Part shown: one piece after another, positions 52,371 through 59,734 of the stretch
Position numbering within the stretch: the stretch's first letter is position 1
How the letters are laid out: every line of letters begins with the position of its first letter
Source: UBA7887 sp964408735
GTDB taxonomy: Bacteria > Pseudomonadota > Alphaproteobacteria > UBA7887
Reading direction: 5' to 3'
Assembly: GCA_964408735.1 (NCBI GenBank)
Contig: CAYPAX010000002.1
Location: 17,062 to 81,061, forward strand
Length of the DNA stretch: 64,000 nucleotides
Translations under genes and position numbers: made by a program
The notes under the pieces: generated by a model
Databases searched by the model: none
Told to the model about the DNA's origin: nothing
What the model saw: only the letters and a program-made list of their open reading frames with translations

Positions 52371-53888
52371 TCATTTCCGATAGAGAGTCCTCACGGAAAC
52401 GATAACCCCATCGCGCTCCTCGACCAAGAGCACAGCCGCATCCTGGAAAAGATCGCCGGGCGAGCCGATGGTGCCATAGGTGCTGTGGAAGCGATGCTGT
52501 TCGGCAATCATGCTGTGGGCCAGCGCGAAACTCGGACCGCCTTCGACAATGGCGGTGTCGCGCGCCGTCACCTCCAGGCCGAGGGACGCGACCAGGCGCT
52601 CGATGCCTTCGGCGACCGCGCCCTCAGGGGCCGCATCTGCCTGGGCTATGGCAAAACCGGCCTCGCTCGCCAGCGCCTCGCCGCGCGCGGTCATGCGGAT
52701 GCGGTCAGCACTCCGCCTGGCCGCCTCGAGCGCCTCCTCGTCCACCACATCGAGCGCGTGCGCCTCGACAGCTTTCGCCGCCTGGACCGGGTGGGCCGCC
52801 GGATCCGAGAGCAGAATGAACTGCGCGATGGTCTTCTGATCGACCGAGCCCAAAGGATTGTTCTGGCTGATGAAGTCCTGACGCGCGAGCAGCATGGCAC
52901 TGCCCGCCGAGCGACCGCCGAGAAGCTGTTTGAGGAAATCCTGGGTGATCAGGTCAGCGGCGCCCTGCCCGCTTGCGGGCCCATAGGCGATGTTGGTGCT
53001 GCCGCAAAACGCCGCGACGCCGCCCGACGTCATGGCATTGCAGATCGGCATCGTGCCTGATCCGGAGGCGTAGAGTTCGGCGCCATAGCAGCACTCCGCG
53101 GTGGCGATCGTGCCGGCAGAGAGGTTGCCCTGGATTTGCGCGGACTCGACAGCCTTCGGATAGCTGCTGCCCTTCTGGCCATACCAATTCGGATCCGCGT
53201 CGCTGCCGTGGCAGTTGACGAACCAGGACCGTGCGGCGAGTTGCTGGCTGGTCCAATTGGGGCCGTCGGGCGGTGACAGCTGTAGCGTGGTCGCACTGCC
53301 GAAGATTTTGCTGACGCTGGTCGTGGTCGAGCCCTGCCAGACCTCGGCGCTGACCGCGAGATAGGTCGTGTACTCGTTCTGGGGCAGGGCGGTCAGCGAC
53401 GCGGAGGTGTTGATCGCGGCAACGAGCTGGGCGGTGTCGTTGCTGCCGGTTATGCCCGCAAGACGCCCGACAACCCGCGTGGGCGCCAGAAAGTCCGTAA
53501 TCGTCGTGCTGTAAGCGGCGGCACAGGCATAGGGCAGGTCGGAGGGAACGTTGGCGTCCGGATCGCCCGATACCGGGTTGGTGAGGGTCTGGTGCGGCAC
53601 CACGTCCGGCCCGCCGAGGATCATCAGATAGTCCGGTGTCAGTGCGGTGTAGACGCCGTCCACCGCGTCCTTGTTCTGCTGGTCGTCGGCAATGTTGGTG
53701 ACCACGGGGGCGCCGAGCTTGCCCATTTGCTTGGCGTTGTCCATGAACACGATCTGGGTCGTGATGCCGCGCCTTTGGTCGGCCCCGATCAGGGTATTGA
53801 GCGCCGCCGAGATCTTCGAGACGTTGGTCCCGTACAGCTTCGTGAGCCCTTTTTGGTTGGTGACGATAACCTTGCTTGTCGTAGCCAT
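52371..53888 (-). CDS. C25 (gingipain)-like cysteine peptidase
   Basis: A 505-residue protein without signal peptide or membrane helix. The clan CD dyad is visible: His227 in WFVNCHGSD and Cys266/267 in TAECCYGAEL, with a hydrophobic strand before each. Upstream, DYLMILGGPDVVPHQTLTNP (87-106) and SDLPYACAAAYS with FLAPTRVVGRL (116-143) match the N-terminal part of bacterial C25-like peptidases. The last roughly 120 residues form a separate alpha/beta domain of unknown function. Substrate specificity (Arg or Lys) cannot be read. It starts 9 bases after the LecB-like gene, so the two form an operon. Absence of a secretion signal is odd for a C25 enzyme. Confidence 0.75.
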   Translation of the reverse strand: MATTSKVIVTNQKGLTKLYGTNVSKISAALNTLIGADQRRGITTQIVFMDNAKQMGKLGAPVVTNIADDQQNKDAVDGVYTALTPDYLMILGGPDVVPHQTLTNPVSGDPDANVPSDLPYACAAAYSTTITDFLAPTRVVGRLAGITGSNDTAQLVAAINTSASLTALPQNEYTTYLAVSAEVWQGSTTTSVSKIFGSATTLQLSPPDGPNWTSQQLAARSWFVNCHGSDADPNWYGQKGSSYPKAVESAQIQGNLSAGTIATAECCYGAELYASGSGTMPICNAMTSGGVAAFCGSTNIAYGPASGQGAADLITQDFLKQLLGGRSAGSAMLLARQDFISQNNPLGSVDQKTIAQFILLSDPAAHPVQAAKAVEAHALDVVDEEALEAARRSADRIRMTARGEALASEAGFAIAQADAAPEGAVAEGIERLVASLGLEVTARDTAIVEGGPSFALAHSMIAEQHRFHSTYGTIGSPGDLFQDAAVLLVEERDGVIVSVRTLYRK

Positions 53889-53897
53889 GTCACGCCC

Positions 53898-54275
53898 TCA
53901 CCCCTTGTGTTTCCAACAGACCAGCGAGACATAGAGATCGTTGTAGTCGTTATCGTCGCTGTCCTCGACGCTCAGATTGAAGCCGTGGCCGATGACCACG
54001 CCGTCCTCACGCGTGATGTTGTAGGAATCGATCGAGGATTTGATGCTCGTCGATTCCGGGATGTTGACCGTGATCGCCAGCCCGGTCCCCGCGATGTAGT
54101 CGCTGCCGACCGACAGCGGCGGCTCGATGTTGGTCGACTTCCGGCTGGTACTGACATAGGTCTTGCTCGAATCCTTGAGCGTGACGCCGATGGTGTAGCC
54201 AGCTTGTGTGAACATGGTCCAGGCCATGAACAGGCCCTGGTCGAAATTCGGCACACTGTAAGTTTTGGTGGCCAT
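53898..54275 (-). CDS. Small calcium-loop protein resembling LecB/PA-IIL lectins
   Basis: A 125-residue, probably all-beta protein without signal peptide. Residues 104-113 read EDSDDNDYND, which matches the calcium-binding loop of the Pseudomonas LecB lectin (EDGTDNDYND) at all but two positions. As in LecB, the loop is followed by one hydrophobic strand with Trp and the chain ends in Gly, the residue whose carboxylate binds calcium in the LecB dimer. Similar acidic loops also occur in DUF4114-like proteins, so sugar binding is inferred, not shown. GAGGGAGGGAG lies just before the ATG. It is the first gene of the unit with the C25-like peptidase. Confidence 0.65.
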   Translation of the reverse strand: MATKTYSVPNFDQGLFMAWTMFTQAGYTIGVTLKDSSKTYVSTSRKSTNIEPPLSVGSDYIAGTGLAITVNIPESTSIKSSIDSYNITREDGVVIGHGFNLSVEDSDDNDYNDLYVSLVCWKHKG

Positions 54276-54279
54276 TGTC

Positions 54280-54360
54280 TCCCTCCCTCAAATTGCATTT
54301 CTTTAAACATTACCATTAAAAATAGATAAAATAAATACACTGCCGCTATTCCGAGTAAAC
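54280..54360 (-). promoter_or_regulatory. AT-rich upstream region of the lectin/C25 operon
   Basis: Positions 54296-54342 are strikingly AT-rich for this genome and lie directly before the minus-strand ribosome-binding site. TTTACT (about 54359-54354 on the minus strand) followed after 16-17 bases by TATTTA/ATTTAT is the best -35/-10 candidate. Several other TA-rich hexamers make the exact -10 uncertain. Confidence 0.4.
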
Positions 54361-54452
54361 AGATCCTGCTTGCGACATCAGGCGTGCCGATAATTGCCGG
54401 ATCTTTCGGGCGCCGCGGGCTGTCAAAACGAGCCCGCCTTATCGCGCAAGGC

Positions 54453-55067
54453 TTAGGCGCGGGCGGTCGGACGTGCGGCGACTCGCTGCCACCAGGCGGC
54501 GAGGTTGGCCTGGTCGTCGGCAATGCGCACCTCGCACACTCCCTTGGCGATGAGCACGGCGCATTGGGCGGTGATATCCGCTACCGTGTAGTCACCCGTG
54601 GCGATGAAGTCCCTGCCCGCCAGCTCTTTGTCGAGCCAGTCGTAGCGCGCCTTGATCTTGTCGCGGCAGGCATCGGCCCAGGCGGGGATCTGCGCCATGC
54701 GGCCGGCCCACATCTTGTGGCTGTGGACGAAGGTCTGCATCGCCGGATAGAGAATTTCCAGCTCCATGCGCCGGTTCCACATCTCCACGTCGGCCTGCTC
54801 GCGCGCGTCGCGGCCGAACATGGACGGCTCGGGATGCTCGGATTCGAGATAGCGGCAGATGGCCACCGACTCGGCGATGCAACTGCCGTCGTCGAGCTCC
54901 AGCACGGGCAGCAGGCCGAGCGAGTTCTTGGTTTCGAGAAATTCCGGCGTGCGGTTCTCGCCCTTCATCATGTCGACCATGACGGTGGGAATATCGAGGC
55001 CCTTTTCGGCCAGGAAGATGCGCACGCGCCGCGTATTGGGCGAGCCGGCGAGATCGTAGAATTTCAT
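54453..55067 (-). CDS. Glutathione S-transferase family protein
   Basis: A 204-residue GST: a thioredoxin-like N-terminus MKFYDLAGSPNTRRVRIFLAEKG, the cis-Pro segment LLPVLELDDGSCIAESVAICRYLE with the glutathione-binding Glu-Ser, and a helical C-domain ending GDYTVADITAQ. It is a clear paralogue of the GST at 60440 (shared RRVRIFLAEKG, PVLELDDG, ESVAICRY and EMWNRR). It lies 12 bases after the crotonase gene at 55080, so it ends the left arm of the divergent HxlR-associated unit. Confidence 0.9.
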   Translation of the reverse strand: MKFYDLAGSPNTRRVRIFLAEKGLDIPTVMVDMMKGENRTPEFLETKNSLGLLPVLELDDGSCIAESVAICRYLESEHPEPSMFGRDAREQADVEMWNRRMELEILYPAMQTFVHSHKMWAGRMAQIPAWADACRDKIKARYDWLDKELAGRDFIATGDYTVADITAQCAVLIAKGVCEVRIADDQANLAAWWQRVAARPTARA

Positions 55068-55079
55068 GGCAAAGCCTCT

Positions 55080-55874
55080 CTATTCGCCCTTGAAAACCGG
55101 CGCGCGCTTCTCGAGGAAGGCCTTGACGCCCTCGCGCCCGTCCGCGGTGGTGGTGGAAACCCTCACCAGGGCGCGGGTCTCGCGCTCCATCTGGGATTCG
55201 AGCGTGTCGTTGGGCGCCGTCTGCAAGAGCGCCTTGACGCCGCCCATGGCCTCGGTCGGCCCCGCCGCAAGCTGCTCGGCGAGCGCCGTCACCTCCGCCG
55301 TGAGATCCGCCGCCGGCACGACCTTGTTGACCAGGCCCCAATCGAGCGCCTCGGCAGCATCGAGGGTGCGGTTGGTCATGTAGAGCTCGGCGGCGCGCCG
55401 GGTGCCGATCAGGCGCGTGAGGAAATAGGTCGAGCTGCCGTCGGGCGTGAAGCCGAGCTTGGTATAGGCGCTGGTGAACTTGGCGTGGTCGGCGGCGATG
55501 GCGAGGTCGCAGAAGGCGACGACGCTCAAGCCCGCGCCTGCGGCGACGCCGTTGATGGCGGCGACCAGTGGCGCCCGCATCCAGGCGAAGCGGGAGACCG
55601 CGCCGTGCAGGTCGGTGGTCATCTCCTTGATGCGCATCTCGAGCTGCTCTGGCTCGACCGCGAAGCCGCCGACATCGCCGCCGGCGCAAAAGGCCTTGTC
55701 GCCCGTGCCCGTGAGCACTGCGGCGCGCACCCGCTTGTCGCTGCCGCAATGGTTGGCGACATCGAGCAGTTCCTTGGCCATGGCCGTATTAAGCGCGTTG
55801 TACTGCTCGGGCCGAGTGAGGGTGATCCAGGCGATGTTGTCGCGGATATCCAGGTCGAGGGCGGTATAGGTCAT
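55080..55874 (-). CDS. Crotonase-family protein (enoyl-CoA hydratase/isomerase)
   Basis: A 264-residue crotonase. The CoA/oxyanion segments are intact (KAFCAGGDVGGF, and INGVAAGAGLSVVAFCD), but the first catalytic Glu of hydratases (GGGCE) is replaced: the segment reads AAGAGLS. The second position lies in GFTPDGSSTYFL, where Asp may act. This pattern is commoner in isomerases and other crotonases than in hydratases. ATG55874 overlaps the preceding crotonase stop (ATGA); the longer frame upstream is spurious. Confidence 0.9.
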   Translation of the reverse strand: MTYTALDLDIRDNIAWITLTRPEQYNALNTAMAKELLDVANHCGSDKRVRAAVLTGTGDKAFCAGGDVGGFAVEPEQLEMRIKEMTTDLHGAVSRFAWMRAPLVAAINGVAAGAGLSVVAFCDLAIAADHAKFTSAYTKLGFTPDGSSTYFLTRLIGTRRAAELYMTNRTLDAAEALDWGLVNKVVPAADLTAEVTALAEQLAAGPTEAMGGVKALLQTAPNDTLESQMERETRALVRVSTTTADGREGVKAFLEKRAPVFKGE

Positions 55875-56716
55875 GAGGGCTCCGTTTCCTTGTTCGCGGC
55901 GCCGAAGAGGGGCTCGCGCTTTTCGACGAAGGCGCGCACCGCCTCCTTGTGGTCGTCGCTGGCCGCGGCTCGCAGCAGCCGTTCGGCCTCGCCGTCGAGC
56001 GCGGCGAGAAAGTCCTGTTCGGAGACAGCGTCGAGATTGTCCTTGATCAGCCCCAGCGCCTGACGCGGGCCGGCCCCGAGCCGCCTGGCGAAAGCGAAGG
56101 CCTCTTCGGCAAGCGATTCGCCGGGCACCACCCGGTTGACCAGGCCGATGCGCTCGCAAGTGGCGGCGTCGATGCGCTCGGCCGTGAACATCAGCTCGCG
56201 GGCGCGGGCGTTGCCGACGGCGCGGCTCAGGAGCCAGGCAATGCCGTAGTCGCCGCTGAGGCCGATACGGGCATAGCCGGTCGAGACGAAGGCGCTGTCG
56301 GCGGCAAGGCGGATGTCACAGGCGAGCGCGATGGCAAGTCCGGCCCCGGCGGCCGGGCCCGGCAGCGCCGCGATGGTGGGCTTGCGCAAAGCCACGAGCG
56401 CGCCGGTCAAGGTGCGCTGGCGCTGTCGCAGGTCGGCGACCTTGGCATCGAACGACAACCCGCTGCCGATGCCGCTCTTGCTCATGCCCTTGACGTCGCC
56501 GCCCGCACAGAAGGCCGTGCCGGCGCCCGTCAGCAACACCGCGCCGACGGCATCATCCTCGGCGCAGTGGCGGATCATGCGGCGCAGCGCCGGCGTCAGC
56601 TCGTTGGACAGCGCATTGCGCGCTTGCGGCCGGTTCAGCGTGATGGTGGCAACGCCGTCCTGCAGCGCGCATAGCAGCTGATCGGTCCCTGTCTCGATGG
56701 CAATCGGCTCGGCCAA
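55871..56716 (-). CDS. Crotonase-family protein (enoyl-CoA hydratase/isomerase)
   Basis: A 281-residue crotonase with TITLNRPQARNALSNEL, TAFCAGGDVKGM and PGPAAGAGLAIALACD; here too the hydratase Glu is replaced (AGLA), and GLSGDYGIAWLL carries an Asp in the second site. The start is not ATG: TTG56716, with GGGAGGG just upstream, gives MAEPIAIETG. Upstream residues in the open frame are spurious. It is the first gene of the left arm, divergent from the HxlR gene, with the operator between them. Confidence 0.86.
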   Translation of the reverse strand: MAEPIAIETGTDQLLCALQDGVATITLNRPQARNALSNELTPALRRMIRHCAEDDAVGAVLLTGAGTAFCAGGDVKGMSKSGIGSGLSFDAKVADLRQRQRTLTGALVALRKPTIAALPGPAAGAGLAIALACDIRLAADSAFVSTGYARIGLSGDYGIAWLLSRAVGNARARELMFTAERIDAATCERIGLVNRVVPGESLAEEAFAFARRLGAGPRQALGLIKDNLDAVSEQDFLAALDGEAERLLRAAASDDHKEAVRAFVEKREPLFGAANKETEPS

Positions 56717-56767
56717 AGCACCCTCCCGTCCTCGGCGGCGACTATGCGCAAGCCCCGGCACCGCCGC

Positions 56768-56786
56768 AAGTTCGAAATTTGAACTT
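56768..56786. promoter_or_regulatory. Palindromic operator, likely for the HxlR regulator
   Basis: AAGTTC (56768-56773) and GAACTT (56781-56786) are perfect inverted arms separated by GAAATTT. The site lies in the 135-base gap between two divergent transcription units, one of which starts with an HxlR-family gene. HxlR dimers bind such AT-centred palindromes, so autoregulation and control of both arms is likely. Confidence 0.65.
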
Positions 56787-56851
56787 TTGTTCCCGGCAAT
56801 GATGCCGTAATGGTCTTTCCCGACCGCAACGCCACGGGAGGGAGCGCGGCA

Positions 56852-57319
56852 ATGGATGAGCAGGGCCGCCCTTACACCAGACTGAATTGCCCAATTGCCG
56901 ATGCGCTTGGCATCATCGGCGACCGCTGGACATTGCTGATTCTGCGCGACGCCTTGGTCGGGGTGACCCGTTTCGAGACGTTCCAGCAACGCCTCGGGGT
57001 CTCGCGCAGCGTGCTGACGACGCGGCTCAAGCATCTGACCGACGCCGGTCTGCTCGACCGCAAGCCCCTGCGCCATGACGGTCGCCGACAGGAATATCTG
57101 CTCAGTGACAAAGGCTGGGCCATGCTGCCCGTCCTCGCCGCCTTGGCCGAATGGGGCGAGGCCTGGATGCCGCATGCCGACGGCCCGCGCGCCGAGCTTG
57201 TCGACCAACAGAGCGGCGATGCGGTATCGCTTCGTTTTTGCCGGGAAAGTGACGGCACCAAGGTGCCGGCGACATCCGTGCGCCTTGGCGCAGTCCAATC
57301 AGGAGAATACCTTCGATGA
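56852..57319 (+). CDS. HxlR family transcriptional regulator
   Basis: A 155-residue MarR-like winged-helix regulator of the HxlR family: LNCPIADALGIIGDRWTLLILRDAL at the start with the conserved Cys13, RFETFQQRLGVSRSVLTTRLKHL as the recognition helix, and RHDGRRQEYLLSDKGW as the wing. In HypR/YodB-type relatives this Cys senses electrophiles or oxidants. ATG56852 has GGGAGGGAG about 8 bases upstream; an earlier ATG is less likely. The stop overlaps the NMO start by 4 bases. Confidence 0.93.
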   Translation: MDEQGRPYTRLNCPIADALGIIGDRWTLLILRDALVGVTRFETFQQRLGVSRSVLTTRLKHLTDAGLLDRKPLRHDGRRQEYLLSDKGWAMLPVLAALAEWGEAWMPHADGPRAELVDQQSGDAVSLRFCRESDGTKVPATSVRLGAVQSGEYLR

Positions 57320-58299
57320 CACTGCCGCCCGTGCTTGATGGAACCCTGCGCATACCGGTGATCGGCGCGCCGCTGTTCATGATTTCCAACCCAAAACTGG
57401 TCATTGCCCAGTGCACCGCCGGCATCGTCGGCTCGTTCCCCGGCCTCAATGCGCGCCCGGCCGAGGCGCTCGACGACTGGCTGGCGGAGATCAAGGAGAC
57501 CCTGGCGGCGCATGATGCGGCACACCCGCAGCGGCCCGCAGCGCCGTTCGCGCTGAACCAGATCGTGCACAAGTCGAACACCCGCCTCGACCACGACATG
57601 GAGATGTGCGTCAAGCACAAGGTACCCATCGTCATCACCTCGCTCGGCGCCCGCCCTGAAGTGTGCGACGCGGTGCATTCCTATGGCGGCATCGTGCTGC
57701 ACGACATCATCAACATCCACTTCGCCCGCAAGGCGATCGAGAAAGGCGCCGACGGCCTGATCGCGGTCTGCGCCGGGGCCGGGGGACACGCGGGCAGGCT
57801 GTCGCCATTCGCGCTGATCCAGGAGCTGCGCGAATGGTTCGACGGCCCGCTCGCCTTGTCCGGCGCCATCGCACGCGGCGGAGCGGTGCTTGCGGCCCAG
57901 GCCATGGGCGCCGACTTCGCCTATATCGGCACCCCGTTTGTTGCCACCGAGGAGGCTAATGCCGTCGACGCCTACAAGCAGGCCATCGTCGATGGCGTCG
58001 CCGAGGACATCGTCTACACCAACTTTTTCTCCGGCATCCACGGCAACTATCTCGCGCCCTCCATCGCCAATGCCGGGCTCGACCCGCAGGACCTGCCGGA
58101 GGCCGATCCCTCGAAGATGGATTTCAAGTCGGGCGGCGCCGCCCACAAGAAGGTCTGGCGCGACATCTGGGGCTCGGGCCAGGGCATCGGCGCCATCAAG
58201 GCGGTAACGCCGGCAGGCACACTGGTCGATCGCCTGGCAGGCGAATACGAGGCCGCTCGCGAGCGACTGGCCGTACCGCTGCGCGCAGCGGCGGAATAG
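57316..58299 (+). CDS. Nitronate monooxygenase family flavoprotein
   Basis: A 327-residue FMN TIM-barrel of the NMO/2-nitropropane dioxygenase group. It starts RIPVIGAPLFMISNPKLV, has VCAGAGGHAGRLSPFALI with the catalytic His, ALSGAIARGGAVLAAQAMGAD, and IGTPFVATEEANA. Members oxidise nitronates or related carbanions, or act as enoyl/quinone reductases, so the true substrate is open. It is coupled to the HxlR gene (ATGA) and 10 bases before the MerB-like gene. Confidence 0.92.
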   Translation: MTLPPVLDGTLRIPVIGAPLFMISNPKLVIAQCTAGIVGSFPGLNARPAEALDDWLAEIKETLAAHDAAHPQRPAAPFALNQIVHKSNTRLDHDMEMCVKHKVPIVITSLGARPEVCDAVHSYGGIVLHDIINIHFARKAIEKGADGLIAVCAGAGGHAGRLSPFALIQELREWFDGPLALSGAIARGGAVLAAQAMGADFAYIGTPFVATEEANAVDAYKQAIVDGVAEDIVYTNFFSGIHGNYLAPSIANAGLDPQDLPEADPSKMDFKSGGAAHKKVWRDIWGSGQGIGAIKAVTPAGTLVDRLAGEYEAARERLAVPLRAAAE

Positions 58300-58309
58300 G
58301 AGAGCCCAG

Positions 58310-58996
58310 GTGACCCTGAGCAGCGCCCAACTGCACTACAGCATTCTCAACGATATCGTCGCCAACGGGCGCGCGCCACACCTCACGGTGCTGGCATCGC
58401 GCTACCATGTGATGCCGGAGGAGATGCGCGCGGGCCTGCGCCAGCTCGCCGACGACCACGGCGTGGTATTGCATCCGGGCAGCGACGAGATCTGGGCCAT
58501 CCACCCCTTCTCCATGGCGCCGACCAACTTCACCGTGCGCGCCGGGCCGAGGGTCTGGTGGGGCAATTGCGCCTGGTGCTCCCTCGGCATCGCCGCCCTG
58601 ATCGGCGGCGAAGTCACCATCAGCAGCACCCTCGGCAGCGAGGGCAAGCCGGTCACGGTGACGGTGCGCGACGGCGTGGTCGAGGACAGCGACCTCGTGG
58701 TCCACTTCCCCATCGCCATGCAGCGCATCTGGGACAACGTGGTCTATAGCTGCAGCACCATGTTGCTTTTCGAGAGCGAGGCCGAGGTGCGCGCCTGGTG
58801 CTTCCGCCATGGCATCGTCATAGGCGACGTGCAGCCGATCGATATCGTGGCCCGCTTCGCCGCCGACTGGTACGCCCGCCATCTCGAGAAGGATTGGCAA
58901 AAGTGGACCGTCGCCGAAGCCCGAGAGATCATCGAGCGCCACGGCCTGGAAGGCCCGATCTGGCAGCTGCCGGAAGACGACGACGCGAGATTCTGA
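58310..58996 (+). CDS. MerB-like (alkylmercury lyase family) protein
   Basis: A 228-residue homologue of organomercurial lyase. WWGNCAWCSLGIAALIGG aligns with the MerB segment around Cys96 and Asp99: Cys87 takes the Cys96 place and Cys90 the Asp99 place. VVYSCSTMLLFES aligns with the Cys159 region, giving Cys148. The spacing (61 versus 63 residues) fits. The N-terminal helical domain, the VTVRDG beta segment and the FESEAEVRAWCFRHG helix also match. Mercury activity is uncertain because the proton-handling Asp is Cys and no merR, merA or merT is nearby. GTG start with AGGAGA upstream; it lies inside the HxlR-NMO operon. Confidence 0.8.
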   Translation: MTLSSAQLHYSILNDIVANGRAPHLTVLASRYHVMPEEMRAGLRQLADDHGVVLHPGSDEIWAIHPFSMAPTNFTVRAGPRVWWGNCAWCSLGIAALIGGEVTISSTLGSEGKPVTVTVRDGVVEDSDLVVHFPIAMQRIWDNVVYSCSTMLLFESEAEVRAWCFRHGIVIGDVQPIDIVARFAADWYARHLEKDWQKWTVAEAREIIERHGLEGPIWQLPEDDDARF

Positions 58997-59014
58997 TGTT
59001 GAGGAGGAAACCTG

Positions 59015-59734
59015 ATGACCGAGCCCGTTTGTCTAATCGCGGGGGCGGGACCCGGCACCGGCGGCGAATGCGCCAAGCGCTTCGCCCGCGGCGGCTATCG
59101 CGTTGCCATGCTTGCGCGCAACAAGGAGCGCCTCGAGGCGCTGGAAGCCGAGATCGCCGGCAGCCGCGGCTATGTCTGCGACGTCTCCGACCTCGATGGC
59201 CTGACCGCGACGGTCGAGCAAGTGGCTGCCGAGATGGGGGCGCCGGAAGTGGTGGTGCACAACGCCGTCTCGGGCATTCTCGAAGGCGGCGGCGCGGCCA
59301 AGTTCCTCGAGGACGACCCGACCCGGCTTGAGCGCAATTTCCGGGTCAATACGACATCGCTGCTCTATCTCGTCCGCGCCACCGCGCCGGCCATGATCGA
59401 CGCGGGCAAGGGCGCCATCGTCGTCACCGGCAACACGTCGGCAATGCGCGGCAAGCCCGCCTTCGCCTATTTCGCACCGACCAAGGCGGCCCAGCGCATT
59501 CTCGCCGAATCCATGGCGCGAGACCTCGGGCCCAAGGGCGTGCATGTCGCCTATGTGCTGATTGATGCGGCCATCGACACGCCGCGCACGCGGCCGATCT
59601 TCGCCGCCGACAAGCCCGACGAGGACTTCTGCAAGCCAACGGCAATCGCCGACGAGATCTTCCACGTGGCGCACCAGGACCGCTCGGCCTGGTCCTTCCT
59701 GGTCGAGCTGCGCCCCGACCGCGAGAACTGGTAA
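59015..59734 (+). CDS. Atypical SDR-family protein lacking the catalytic Tyr
   Basis: A 239-residue Rossmann protein with AGAGPGTGGECAKRFARGG (cofactor loop), VHNAVS instead of NNAG, VTGNTSAMRG at the catalytic-Ser region, and F-A-P-T-K (Phe153, Lys157) where a classical SDR has Y-x-x-x-K. The lysine is kept. The C-terminus KPTAIADEIFHVAHQ and the final ENW are shared with the next gene. GAGGAGG precedes the ATG. It follows the MerB-like gene by 18 bases, and its TAA overlaps the next ATG (TAATG). Confidence 0.87.
   Translation: MTEPVCLIAGAGPGTGGECAKRFARGGYRVAMLARNKERLEALEAEIAGSRGYVCDVSDLDGLTATVEQVAAEMGAPEVVVHNAVSGILEGGGAAKFLEDDPTRLERNFRVNTTSLLYLVRATAPAMIDAGKGAIVVTGNTSAMRGKPAFAYFAPTKAAQRILAESMARDLGPKGVHVAYVLIDAAIDTPRTRPIFAADKPDEDFCKPTAIADEIFHVAHQDRSAWSFLVELRPDRENW

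Noticed and set aside
58310..58996. Calling this locus a mercury-resistance operon
   Set aside because: Only a MerB homologue is present, with a changed catalytic residue and no merR, merA, merT or merP.
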